A stretch of 64,000 bases of DNA. Origin: an uncultured Oscillospiraceae bacterium (GTDB lineage: Bacteria; Bacillota; Clostridia; Oscillospirales; Oscillospiraceae). Location of the stretch: NCBI GenBank assembly GCA_944382965.1, contig CALWOA010000007.1, forward strand, positions 47,586-111,585. The letters run 5' to 3'. The translations under genes were made by a program, and so were the position numbers. Of the stretch, positions 31,905-40,907 are shown in pieces; the first letter of the stretch is position 1, and every line of letters starts with the position of its first letter. The notes beneath the pieces were generated by a model. The model made no database searches, had not been told where the DNA came from, and saw only the letters and a program-made list of their open reading frames with translations.

Positions 31905-33905
31905 TCAGTAGGTCGGCAGTGTGCCATAGCCTGCGGTCTGGTAATTGGAAAAATCTCTGCAAATCTCCTTGCCTGCGCACAGATCTTCCCGCTGCAGGGA
32001 AATCCAGTCCCGCAGATAGTCCAGTCGCTCGATAATATGGGCAAAATAGGTAAGAGAAATGTCGATTTCCGAAACCCTTGCCACCTGCATCCAAGTTTTG
32101 ATATAGTCCAGCTGCAGATGCACATACCGCTGAATCAATACCCGAAGCTCCTCTTCCAGCAAAACCATATCTTCCACGGTAAGATCCTCGGTTTCAAACC
32201 GGGCAATGATTTTTCTGCTCAAAGCCAGTTTATCTGTCATCAGCAGGAATGCATTTGCCTGGTACAGAAGCTGATCCCGGATGGGGCTCAAGGGCAGGTT
32301 GGCCGCCAGCTTTTTCCCCTGCAAGGCCAGGTCTGCAATTTGTGTGCAGACTGCTTCCGGGATGGAAAAATACGGACGCAGTGGATGCTGGGAGTGCCGC
32401 TCCAAAACGGTCTGGACCCCTTCCGGTAACGTCAGATCGTAAGCCTTCAAACCTGCGGGAGGTTCCGGGCCCCGGATGGCCTGACCAAAAATCGGCTCAT
32501 CAAACAGCGCCATTACGCACTGGCTGCGATTTTTCGACCAAATCGGAGGAATCTGATAAATTTTTGCCAAGGTCTGAATGACCTGAGAATACCCGGGCAA
32601 ATCCAGAATCCGGTCCAGATAGGCATCTGCCTTTTCCCGATCCTGGGCTTCTCCTGCCCAGGCCACCGCCGCAGCATAGCCATATCCATAATACCCGGCT
32701 CCCGTCTGGGTATAACCGCCATGGTCATTCCAGTCGGTAAACAGCATTCCGCCCGCATTGGCCGCAAATCCTTCTTTCAGCAGCTGGTTCACATTGGCCA
32801 GGCAGCCATCCAGCCGGGGGAACAGAGTGTTCCAGTTGCCGGAACCTGGGGATACCCAGTAATCCAAATGATAGCGGTCGAACACAGCCGGCGTCCCAAA
32901 ATAGGGCTTGGGGTCATAGCACCAGTCCAGATACCGCACATCTTTCGGCAAGGTGGGCAGATACTCCGGATGCCGCACAATCACATCTCCGAAGAACATG
33001 ATTTTTTTGCCGTATTTTGCAGCCAAATCATGGACTTTATTCAAAAACTCCACATACAGCACAGAGCCATCCTTGCCCAAAGGCGCACTCTTGCCCTTGC
33101 CGATGTCGTAAGGTTCGTCGAAGCAGATATTCACCCACTGGCTTTCAAAAAGCGGCAGGTATTCGCTGAACATATCATCAATCAGATTCAGCGCATCCTG
33201 GGAGGTGGTGCAAAGGGACCAGAACATTTCGCTTTCGGAAAGATGCATATGCTCCTTCCGGGTCAAAATCCGTCTGCAATGTCCCAGGCACTGCAGATTG
33301 GCCTGCAGCTCGATTCCCAGCTCCTTGCAGCGCTGCTGCAAAGCCAAAATGTCCGCAGCAGTGATGGGATCGCTGCCTTCACAGATTTCCGGATGCTTTT
33401 GGAAATCAAAGGTATGCTCTATGTACAGCTGCAGAACATTGTAGCGCATTTTGCTCAGCATTTCTGCCAATTCCAGCAGGTATGCCCGAGTATAGACCTT
33501 TCCTCTGGAAACATCCAGCATCAGTCCGCGATATTCCATGGAAGGATAGTCCACAATTTCCATGCACATCACTTCTTCCCCGGCTTGGGTCAGAATCTGC
33601 TGCAAGGTGTCCAGGCCATACTGTAAACCCGCCGCATCCGCGGCGCAGATCCAAATGCCCTCTTGCCCAATGTGCAGCACATACCCCTGCTTGTGCATAG
33701 GTGCGGCACCGGCAGTCACCTGGCCTGCCTCATAGCAAAATACGCCCTGCTTTGCCTGGTATTGCGGCTGCAGGTTTTGGGGCAGAGAGGCAAACATGAA
33801 GTCTGCCAGCGCTGCGCTGCAGCGTGGGTTGCCCAGCGCCTTGACATTGCACACACCGGGATAGTGGGCAATGGATTTCACAGGGGGAAACAGTTGATAT
33901 TCCAT
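31905..33905 (-). CDS. GH20 beta-N-acetylhexosaminidase (copy A), cytosolic
   Basis: 666 residues without signal peptide. An N-terminal ~120-residue domain leads into the GH20 barrel at YRGLMLDVSRGKVYTRAYLL (about 126-145). The catalytic Asp-Glu pair is D263-E264 in NICFDEPYDIG; in GH20 the glutamate is the acid and the preceding aspartate orients the substrate N-acetyl group. The rest of the barrel includes WCYDPKPYFG and MLFTDWNDHGG. It is a diverged paralogue of the gene upstream. Lack of an export signal plus the linked ABC importer indicates hydrolysis of imported N-acetylhexosamine oligosaccharides. Confidence 0.88.
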   Translation of the reverse strand: MEYQLFPPVKSIAHYPGVCNVKALGNPRCSAALADFMFASLPQNLQPQYQAKQGVFCYEAGQVTAGAAPMHKQGYVLHIGQEGIWICAADAAGLQYGLDTLQQILTQAGEEVMCMEIVDYPSMEYRGLMLDVSRGKVYTRAYLLELAEMLSKMRYNVLQLYIEHTFDFQKHPEICEGSDPITAADILALQQRCKELGIELQANLQCLGHCRRILTRKEHMHLSESEMFWSLCTTSQDALNLIDDMFSEYLPLFESQWVNICFDEPYDIGKGKSAPLGKDGSVLYVEFLNKVHDLAAKYGKKIMFFGDVIVRHPEYLPTLPKDVRYLDWCYDPKPYFGTPAVFDRYHLDYWVSPGSGNWNTLFPRLDGCLANVNQLLKEGFAANAGGMLFTDWNDHGGYTQTGAGYYGYGYAAAVAWAGEAQDREKADAYLDRILDLPGYSQVIQTLAKIYQIPPIWSKNRSQCVMALFDEPIFGQAIRGPEPPAGLKAYDLTLPEGVQTVLERHSQHPLRPYFSIPEAVCTQIADLALQGKKLAANLPLSPIRDQLLYQANAFLLMTDKLALSRKIIARFETEDLTVEDMVLLEEELRVLIQRYVHLQLDYIKTWMQVARVSEIDISLTYFAHIIERLDYLRDWISLQREDLCAGKEICRDFSNYQTAGYGTLPTY

Positions 33906-33931
33906 CCGTTATTTCACACTTTCTTTTAAAA

Positions 33932-35917
33932 TTATCGCCAGGGGTAGGCCCGATCCCACATGTTTTTAAAATCGGCCGTCCAAAGTACCTGGTAGTCTTT
34001 TCCGGGATAGTGCTGCAGATCTTTGTCCAGCGGTTCTCCCTGCAGCAAAAGCTGCCTTTGCTGTGCCAGCCATCTAACGGTCTGTGCCAACTGCACGCCT
34101 GCATGGTCAAACAGGGACAGGCTGGTCTGGATACCCGGATGCTCCGCTCGCAGCATCCAGACATTCTCAAATTCCCGGCGGATTTTGCAGAAGTCATCGT
34201 AAAGCAGATGAATCTGGAAGATCATACTCATGATGTCATCCGGAGAAATATCCGCTCTTGCCAGGTCCTTGCGAATCTGATAGGCCAGCAGTCCCTTCTG
34301 TGCGATGAACTTCGTCATATGGGCCGACAGCATAAGTTCCTGCAAGTAGGCGCTGCCAAGCAGGGCCTGCCAGTTCTCGTCGGGATAGGTATGCATTTGG
34401 TCTGCTTTTTGCTCAATTGCGGAGGCAATGGCGCTGCAGGCGTCGGTTCCGCAGCGGAGCAATTCCTGGAAGGTCTGCTCCGTCAGTTTCCGATAGTTGT
34501 CGTTGCCCTGCATGGCAAGGCCCGCCAGCATGTCGTCAAAGAAATAGTAGATGGACATGGTTTTGAAGTCTGTCTGCAAATTTTCCGCCAGATTCGAATC
34601 CATCAATGCCCGGAACCCTGCGGCAACCTCCTGGCTGGCAAACATCACAGGCCATGTCATGGCTTCCAACTCTTCCGGGGTAATATCCGGGCGGTTCCTC
34701 TTCTGGGCCGCTCCCAGCAAGTAGCCGTACAAGCTCAAGCCCAAAGGCTGCATGTGACCATAGTCCCCCCAATCGGTGACCAGGAAGCCCTTGGCCCCTG
34801 CGTCCAGCGCCTGGGCATATAAATTGGTCAGGTTGATGTAGCAGTTATATACCCGGGGGAAAATGGAATTCCATGTTCCCACACCACCGGCTGCCCAAAA
34901 CTCTCTGCCGGTCTTTTGGAACAGGCTCAGGGATTCAAATTTCGGCAGAGGATTGTAATTCCACTCCATGACAATTGCGTTTTCCGGCAGCTGAGGGATC
35001 AAGTCCGGATACTTCTGGACAATATCTCCCCAAAGCTGGATTTTGGTAGCGCCGCCCTTTTGCGCAGCTTCGATCACCCGCAGAATATGGGAAAGAAATA
35101 CCTTTCCCTTCCCCTGATTTTCCACTGCTTCCTTGGAGTAACCCGTTCCCAGGTCATAGGCTTCATCCATGTTGATGTTGACCGTTTTGCTGGTAAACCA
35201 AGGCAGCACCTGGGCAAATTGGTCTTCCAGGAAGGCATAAACCCCTTCGCTGCCCGCAGCCAAAGAAAACAGATCCGTATTCTCCGACAAGTGGCTGTAA
35301 CCGGGCGTTCTCAGTACCCCGTGCATATGGGAGTAGGTCTGGATACAAGGCTGCAGCTGCACAAAATGCTCCCGGCAGACTGCGTCCAATTCCCGGATTT
35401 CTTCTTCGGTGTACGCACCCGTCAGTGCTCCCAACAGCGGATGATCGTGCAATGCCAGCTTGTCTTCGCTATATAGCTGCAAAATATTGTAGCGCAGATC
35501 GGAAAGGAAGCTGACCAACTGCTTCAAATACGCCATCTTGGGGAACTTTCCCCGGGAGACGTCCAGCATAACGCCCCGATTGGGATAGTCCGGCACCTCT
35601 TCAACCACACCAAAAGGCAATGTGCACTGGTCGATGGACAGCAAAATCTTGATAGCGGCCAAGCCGTAGTAAAAGCCATGTCCATCTCCTGCCTCCAGTG
35701 TGATCTTCTGGGGCTGGATCTGCAGACGATATCCTTCCTCAGGCAAATTCGCCTGCTGAAGATGCAGCAGATTTTGGGATTGAACGGATATAGGCAGGTG
35801 GATAAGCTGCTGCTTCCATTCGGCAAGAACCGGCAGCGCTGTCTCCAGGCGAAAATCCGAGAATTTCCCGGATTGTCCATCTTGTTTTGTCCAGTTATAT
35901 AAGGAAAAAGCCTTCAT
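33932..35917 (-). CDS. GH20 beta-N-acetylhexosaminidase (copy B), cytosolic
   Basis: 661 residues from ATG 35917 (GTGAGG upstream, 6 bases), no signal peptide. The layout matches copy A: N-terminal domain, then NRGVMLDVSRGKFPKMAYLK, the catalytic Asp-Glu pair D251-E252 in NINMDEAYDLG, and FLVTDWGDYGHMQPLG. The two proteins align over their length but differ widely, so the duplication is old and the enzymes may prefer different linkages or sugars (GlcNAc versus GalNAc). It lies 26 bp upstream of copy A in the same transcript. Confidence 0.88.
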   Translation of the reverse strand: MKAFSLYNWTKQDGQSGKFSDFRLETALPVLAEWKQQLIHLPISVQSQNLLHLQQANLPEEGYRLQIQPQKITLEAGDGHGFYYGLAAIKILLSIDQCTLPFGVVEEVPDYPNRGVMLDVSRGKFPKMAYLKQLVSFLSDLRYNILQLYSEDKLALHDHPLLGALTGAYTEEEIRELDAVCREHFVQLQPCIQTYSHMHGVLRTPGYSHLSENTDLFSLAAGSEGVYAFLEDQFAQVLPWFTSKTVNINMDEAYDLGTGYSKEAVENQGKGKVFLSHILRVIEAAQKGGATKIQLWGDIVQKYPDLIPQLPENAIVMEWNYNPLPKFESLSLFQKTGREFWAAGGVGTWNSIFPRVYNCYINLTNLYAQALDAGAKGFLVTDWGDYGHMQPLGLSLYGYLLGAAQKRNRPDITPEELEAMTWPVMFASQEVAAGFRALMDSNLAENLQTDFKTMSIYYFFDDMLAGLAMQGNDNYRKLTEQTFQELLRCGTDACSAIASAIEQKADQMHTYPDENWQALLGSAYLQELMLSAHMTKFIAQKGLLAYQIRKDLARADISPDDIMSMIFQIHLLYDDFCKIRREFENVWMLRAEHPGIQTSLSLFDHAGVQLAQTVRWLAQQRQLLLQGEPLDKDLQHYPGKDYQVLWTADFKNMWDRAYPWR

Positions 35918-35972
35918 TGACATCCTCACTTCCACGTATCGTTGACGCAGATTTTTCTCCAGTTTAGTGATT

Positions 35973-36011
35973 CCCGCGTTCCCTTGGATAAGAGAACGCG
36001 GGAGTTTTTTT
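35973..36011. terminator. Hairpin between lipoprotein and hexosaminidase genes
   Basis: CCCGCGTTC (35973-35981) pairs with GAACGCGGG (35994-36002). The T7 run lies on the plus strand and merges with the lipoprotein stop codon. For the leftward operon it lacks a T tail, so it may instead protect the upstream mRNA 3' end and lower read-through into the GH20 genes. Confidence 0.6.
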
Positions 36012-37785
36012 AGTTCAGTGCCTTCAGTTCGCCATTGAGAATCTTAATGACAACAAAGCTGTCATCACCGGCGCTGTTCTGATACAGGGTATCATCCTCG
36101 CCCCAGTCGGTTCTCAGGCCATTGCTGGTAACATACTTGGAGTACTTGGTGTACAGAGGCAGAATCGGCACAGTTTCGTTCAGGGTGTAAACGATCTTTT
36201 CGATAGCTTCTCTCTGTGCATCGGTATCCCAGCCTGCAGTAGAGGCCGCGATCAGCTCTTCCAGATCCACAGTCCCGCAGCTTTCGGTTTCCTGAACCAT
36301 GGGGTAGCTCAGGCCCTTGGCGCAGTTAACGTTGCTCAGCAGGAAGGGAGTTTCGAAAGCGAACATGGGATGAGACTGGGCAGTTCCGAAGAAAGAAACC
36401 GCCACTTCGTAATTGCCTTCGTTAATGTTGCTCTGACGCAGAGCAGAGTCAATGCCGTCCACCGAAGTCTTGATGCCGAATGCAGTCAGCTGGTTGGCAA
36501 TTTCGGCAGCAGCCGTAGAACCGTCGCTCCAGGAAGTGGGGCACTGCAATGCGATGGTAAACTGAGTGCCGTCTTCTTTATACCACTGGCCATCCTTCTT
36601 GGTCAGGCCAGCCTCCAGCAGCAGCTCCTCCGCCTTCTCGTAATTGACGGAGTAGTCAATCAGCTTGCTGGTATCTACCCATGCTTCCGTCATGTCATCG
36701 CCCAGGCCGGAAATATACTTGGTGCCACGGGAAACACCGGGCAGAGCCAGCTCACCGACTTTTGCACGATCAACAACGTAAGCGATGGCCTGTCTGACCT
36801 CCTTGGAATCCAAGGGTTTCACAGCCTCATTGAAATACAGTGCGATGCCGTCAACGCCGGCAACCTGCAGGGTTTCGTAACCCATGCTCTCGAACGTTGT
36901 CAAGGTGGCAGCGGGGAACTGGTGGGTCAGGAAGTCCACCTCACCATTGAGCACCAGAGGGGTCAGTTCGGGAACATCGCCATTGTAGACCAGCACCTTG
37001 GAGAAGTTGACCTGATCCGCCAGGAAGGAAGTTTCATTCTTCACCAGTTCGATGCAGGATTCGGTAACATTGGCAGGGTCCAGGTAGTAAGGACCGGTGG
37101 CATTGACCATTTCAGGACGGTACATATTGAAGTCATTTGCTACCTCCTGCCACTGAGCATCCTCTTCTGTCACGCCGGCATCCATCATATCCTGTACCTT
37201 CTGGGCATACTCGCCATAGGTTGCAAAATCTACGATGGGCTTTCTCAGCACATAGCGCAGCAGCAAAGAAGAGGGCGTTTCAACCGCAAAGGTGACCTGA
37301 GTATCAGAAGTTGCCTCAACGGACTTGATATAGCTCCAAACCGGATTGCCTACCAGCTTGTAAATCATAAAGGTGGTCCATACGTCCTTGGCAGTGAAGG
37401 CATCTCCGTTGTGCCAAGTAACATCGTCTCTCAGCGTTACGGTGAAGGTGGTGTTGTCTTCGCTGGTTTCCCAGGATTCCGCCAGCAGAGGATGATAGGT
37501 GTCATCCGCGGCGGTATAGGTTGCCAGTGCCAACTGATGCAGCTCACGGAAATACTTCAGTTCAATGGCGTTGGAAACAAACATATTGAAGTGACCGGTG
37601 GGCATTGTGGCATAAGGCCATCCGCCTACAAAAACGGCGTCCTTATTCACTTCTGCCTCCTGAGCGGCAGTCTCCTGCACTGCCTGTGCGATTGTGGTTT
37701 CAGCAGCATCTTCTGTTGTCCCGCATGCCGCAAACATACTGACAACCATGACCAAAACCAGTAACCATGCGATTCTTTTTTTCAT
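36010..37785 (-). CDS. Family 5 (oligopeptide-type) ABC substrate-binding lipoprotein
   Basis: 591 residues from ATG 37785. A lipoprotein signal ends MFAAC with Cys21 lipidated. The mature protein fits the DppA/OppA family: LLAESWETSEDNTTFTVTLR, DDVTWHNGDAFTAKDV, LNGEVDFL, and DSKEVRQAIAYVVDRAKVGE. Family 5 proteins mostly bind peptides, but several bind oligosaccharides such as chitobiose and other beta-glycans. Its operon with two GH20 enzymes and a ROK regulator points to an amino-sugar oligosaccharide or glycopeptide. The ribosome site is weak (GGAAAGG, 13 bases away). Confidence 0.85.
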   Translation of the reverse strand: MKKRIAWLLVLVMVVSMFAACGTTEDAAETTIAQAVQETAAQEAEVNKDAVFVGGWPYATMPTGHFNMFVSNAIELKYFRELHQLALATYTAADDTYHPLLAESWETSEDNTTFTVTLRDDVTWHNGDAFTAKDVWTTFMIYKLVGNPVWSYIKSVEATSDTQVTFAVETPSSLLLRYVLRKPIVDFATYGEYAQKVQDMMDAGVTEEDAQWQEVANDFNMYRPEMVNATGPYYLDPANVTESCIELVKNETSFLADQVNFSKVLVYNGDVPELTPLVLNGEVDFLTHQFPAATLTTFESMGYETLQVAGVDGIALYFNEAVKPLDSKEVRQAIAYVVDRAKVGELALPGVSRGTKYISGLGDDMTEAWVDTSKLIDYSVNYEKAEELLLEAGLTKKDGQWYKEDGTQFTIALQCPTSWSDGSTAAAEIANQLTAFGIKTSVDGIDSALRQSNINEGNYEVAVSFFGTAQSHPMFAFETPFLLSNVNCAKGLSYPMVQETESCGTVDLEELIAASTAGWDTDAQREAIEKIVYTLNETVPILPLYTKYSKYVTSNGLRTDWGEDDTLYQNSAGDDSFVVIKILNGELKALN

Positions 37786-37819
37786 CTTCTTGCTCAACCT
37801 TTCCTTTTTGATCTGTTTT

Positions 37820-38008
37820 TTATTCCTGCTTGTTCCTGTGAGTCCATAAATACAGACCGCCGAAAGCAAGCATAATAAACCCAATAACCACATCGATCAT
37901 GCACATCTGATACGATGCGCTTCCCGGGGTGTTGTACCCCAGCAGCATCGCCGATAAACCCGCGACGACAATGCCCACTGCAATCAGAATTTTCGCAAAA
38001 TTTTTCAT
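37820..38008 (-). CDS. Small two-helix membrane protein within the importer operon
   Basis: 62 residues: two membrane helices (ILIAVGIVVAGLSAMLLGY; CMIDVVIGFIMLAFGGLYLW) and a basic tail HRNKQE. AAGGG lies 9 bases before the ATG. It lies between the second ATPase gene (13 bp gap) and the lipoprotein gene, so it belongs to the importer transcript. No family is recognised; an accessory importer subunit is possible. Confidence 0.7.
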   Translation of the reverse strand: MKNFAKILIAVGIVVAGLSAMLLGYNTPGSASYQMCMIDVVIGFIMLAFGGLYLWTHRNKQE

Positions 38009-38021
38009 GGCTCAGAACCCT

Positions 38022-39011
38022 TTACTTTGTCTGATAATGGAAGCAGCAAACCTCATGACCGGTTTCCACAGTGAAAGCCGGGGGATTGGTTTTCTGGCAA
38101 ACTCCGTCAATGCACTCGGGGCATCTGGGATGCAGCGGGCAGCCGCTGGGCATATTTCCAAAGGATGCGATGTCGGCATCTTTCAGGGAATATTTCCGAA
38201 ATTGGGCATCTTCCAGGATGCCGGTGTCTCCCACTGCCGCAGAGATAATGGCCCGGGAATAGGGATGGCAAGGATTTGCCACCAGCTGATCCATACCTGC
38301 CGCCTCTACAATCCGTCCCAGGTACATGACCATGGCTGCCTGCCCTTTTGCAAAATATTTGCCCAGGGCCAAATCGTGGGTAATGAAAAAGTAAGCCACA
38401 CCCAACTCCTGCTGGATCTGCTTCATGGTACTCAGCAGGCTGATCCGCAGGGAGGTGTCAATCATACTGGTCGCTTCATCCACAACAATCAGTTTGGGAT
38501 TCATGGCCAGGATCCGGGCAATGGACACACGCTGCCGCTGTCCGCCGGACAGATGCGCCGGATACTTGTCTACAAAATCCTCCACCGGCGTTAAACCCAC
38601 CAGCTTGAGCAGCCGGGTAACTTCCTCGTACAGTTCCGGAATTTTGGTAATTTTCCGGTGGCGACGAATGGGGTTTGCAATGATGTCAAACACCATGGAC
38701 GCCGGATTCAGAGATTCATAAGGATTCTGGTGAATCAGCTGGACGCTTTCCCGGAAAGCATCCCATTCTTTTCCCTTCAGTTGGGACACTTCTTTTCCGC
38801 AGAAGCGGTAAGAACCCGTGGTATAGTCGCTCAATCCGGCAATGATCTTACCCAGGGTTGTCTTGCCGCAGCCCGATTCTCCCATGACACACAGGGTCTG
38901 TCCGGCGCCAATGGTTAAATTCACATCCCGCAGGATGGTCACCGGCTGTCCTTGCTTCTGAGGAAAGGATTTCCCCAATCCGGAAATTTCAACGATGGTT
39001 TCCACAGGCAT
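38022..39011 (-). CDS. Oligopeptide-type ABC importer ATPase (DppF/OppF-like)
   Basis: 329 residues from ATG 39011; AGGAGG is only 2 bases away, and a GTG two codons later has ideal 8-base spacing, so the start is uncertain by two residues. Walker A is GESGCGKTTLGK, the signature LSGGQRQRVSIARIL, and Walker B LIVVDEATSMID. The C-terminal oligopeptide-transporter domain carries CPLHPRCPECIDGVC, the usual iron-sulfur-like cysteine cluster of Dpp/Opp ATPases. It overlaps the DppD-like gene. Confidence 0.88.
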   Translation of the reverse strand: MPVETIVEISGLGKSFPQKQGQPVTILRDVNLTIGAGQTLCVMGESGCGKTTLGKIIAGLSDYTTGSYRFCGKEVSQLKGKEWDAFRESVQLIHQNPYESLNPASMVFDIIANPIRRHRKITKIPELYEEVTRLLKLVGLTPVEDFVDKYPAHLSGGQRQRVSIARILAMNPKLIVVDEATSMIDTSLRISLLSTMKQIQQELGVAYFFITHDLALGKYFAKGQAAMVMYLGRIVEAAGMDQLVANPCHPYSRAIISAAVGDTGILEDAQFRKYSLKDADIASFGNMPSGCPLHPRCPECIDGVCQKTNPPAFTVETGHEVCCFHYQTK

Positions 39012-40008
39012 CACCTCCTGACATAGGGTTCCAGCAAGCACAGTACCAATTCTCCCCGCCAGGAACCGGCTTGCTTTCCGGAATCGATTCCTTGCAGACA
39101 GGCAAGCACCGGCTGCATCTGGGAGCAAACGGGCATCCGATCTCCTGCTCGATCATATCCGGCGGCGTTCCGGGAATGGATACAATCTCACGGTCATCCA
39201 TTGTTAAGCGGGGAATGGCATCCACCAATCCCCTGCTGTAAGGATGCTCAGCACTGCGGAAAAAGGTTTCAACCGGTGCAGACTCCACCGCCTTTCCGGC
39301 GTACATGGTAACAACCTTATCCGCCAGTTCCGACACAATTCCCAAATCATGGGTAATAAACAGCAAGCTGAATCCGTGTTCTTTCTTGAGCTCCTTCAGC
39401 AGCCGCAGAATCTTTTCCTGGGTCAGCAGATCCAGCGCTGTGGTCGGCTCATCCAGAATAATCAGTTTTGGCTCCAGCAAAAGAGCCAGAGCAATCAATG
39501 TCCGCTGCTTCATGCCGCCGGACAGTTCGTGGGGGTAAGCATTTAAAACCTTGTCCGGGTCCAGCATCACCACCCGCAGCAATTCGCTGGCGCGCTGAAG
39601 GATTTCTTCTTTGGAACGAGACCGGTCATGGGCCCAAACGGTATCCAAAAACTGGGTTTTGATCTTTCTTACCGGATTGAACGAGCTTTGGGAAGCCTGG
39701 AACACCATGGAAATTTCCGACCAAAGCAAAGGACGCAGGTCTTTGCGCTTGAGTTTCAGAAGATCGATCTCCTTCTGATCCTGATAGTACAGGATTCTGC
39801 CGGAGGTCACGGAAGCCGCCATCGGCAGCGCATCCACAATGGACGTTGCCAAGGTGGTCTTTCCGCATCCGGATTCTCCGATCAATGCCACGGACTGTCC
39901 TTGGTCGATGGTGAAAGAAGCTTGCGAGACTGCTTTCAGGTCCCCTCGTTTGGTATGATAGCAAATACTTAGTTGGTCGACTTTCAACTGTGGCTTTTTC
40001 TCTGTCAT
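38989..40008 (-). CDS. Oligopeptide-type ABC importer ATPase (DppD/OppD-like)
   Basis: 339 residues. Walker A is GESGCGKTTLATS, the signature LSGGMKQRTLIALAL, and Walker B LIILDEPTTALD, followed by the H-loop FITHDLG. The C-terminal cysteine cluster is CPFAPRCSRCLPVC. The signature LSGGMKQR is characteristic of the DppD/OppD member of the ATPase pair. It lies 8 bp after the DppC-like permease gene. Confidence 0.9.
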   Translation of the reverse strand: MTEKKPQLKVDQLSICYHTKRGDLKAVSQASFTIDQGQSVALIGESGCGKTTLATSIVDALPMAASVTSGRILYYQDQKEIDLLKLKRKDLRPLLWSEISMVFQASQSSFNPVRKIKTQFLDTVWAHDRSRSKEEILQRASELLRVVMLDPDKVLNAYPHELSGGMKQRTLIALALLLEPKLIILDEPTTALDLLTQEKILRLLKELKKEHGFSLLFITHDLGIVSELADKVVTMYAGKAVESAPVETFFRSAEHPYSRGLVDAIPRLTMDDREIVSIPGTPPDMIEQEIGCPFAPRCSRCLPVCKESIPESKPVPGGENWYCACWNPMSGGDACGNHR

Positions 40009-40016
40009 ATCTGCAC

Positions 40017-40907
40017 CTACTTTCTAAGGGAGGGGTTGCAAACATCCTCCAGGGCTTTTCCCACCCACACCAGAGAAATGATCAGCAAGCAAATCATAAT
40101 CGTGGGTGCCAGGATAAACCAAATGCATTTGGGATTATACACAACGCCCTGAGTCCAGGCCTGATTGATCATCACGCCCCAGTTCTGCTCCAAGGGCAAA
40201 ATACCCATAAACACCAGGCTGACCTGGGAATAAATGGAAGAACGCATGAGCAAAGAGAAATTCACGGCAATAAATCCCATTAAATTGGGGGTAATTTCTT
40301 TAAAAACAATATGGGTCTTGGTAAGATTCTGCATAAATGCAGCTTCGATGAAGTCCCGTTCCTTTAACGACAGCACTTCTGCGCGAATGGTCCGGTAAAG
40401 GCCAGCCCAGGACAAGATTCCCAGCACAATCGCCAGTTTCATACTAGTAAGAGAGAAGAAGCCGGAAAGCACAACCAGCAGCGGAATTCGGGGAATGGAC
40501 AGCCACACATCTGCCAGAAACAGCATAACGCTGTCAAACCGACCGCCGATGATTGCGGAAAATGCTCCCAATGTAACACCCAGGGCAATACCGATAATAG
40601 CTGCCAGCGCCGCAAACAGCAGCAGTTCCCGTCCGCCGTTGGCAATCTGCGCCCAGATATCCCGGCCCAAATGGTCGGTGCCCAGAATATGCTGCGCACT
40701 GGGTGCTGTCAGGATCTGGCTGGGGTCAGACTCCACATCCAGCGGAAACACAACCGGAGCCGTGACCGACATCACAATAATGAGAATCAGCAAGCAGAAT
40801 CCTACCATTCCGGCTTTGTCGTGGGTAATGGCAAACCAGCTGTTATGCAGAAACTTTTTCATCCCGCTGGACTGGGACAAAGTTACATACGTTGACTTAT
40901 TTTCCAT
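40017..40907 (-). CDS. Oligopeptide-type ABC importer permease (DppC/OppC-like)
   Basis: 296 residues from ATG 40907, which overlaps the DppB-like gene by 11 bases. The N-terminal helix HDKAGMVGFCLLILIIVMSV is typical of OppC. HILGTDHLGRDIWAQIANGGRELL is the family hallmark, and the ATPase-coupling EAA-like loop is RAEVLSLKERDFIEAAFMQN. About six membrane helices. Confidence 0.9.
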   Translation of the reverse strand: MENKSTYVTLSQSSGMKKFLHNSWFAITHDKAGMVGFCLLILIIVMSVTAPVVFPLDVESDPSQILTAPSAQHILGTDHLGRDIWAQIANGGRELLLFAALAAIIGIALGVTLGAFSAIIGGRFDSVMLFLADVWLSIPRIPLLVVLSGFFSLTSMKLAIVLGILSWAGLYRTIRAEVLSLKERDFIEAAFMQNLTKTHIVFKEITPNLMGFIAVNFSLLMRSSIYSQVSLVFMGILPLEQNWGVMINQAWTQGVVYNPKCIWFILAPTIMICLLIISLVWVGKALEDVCNPSLRK

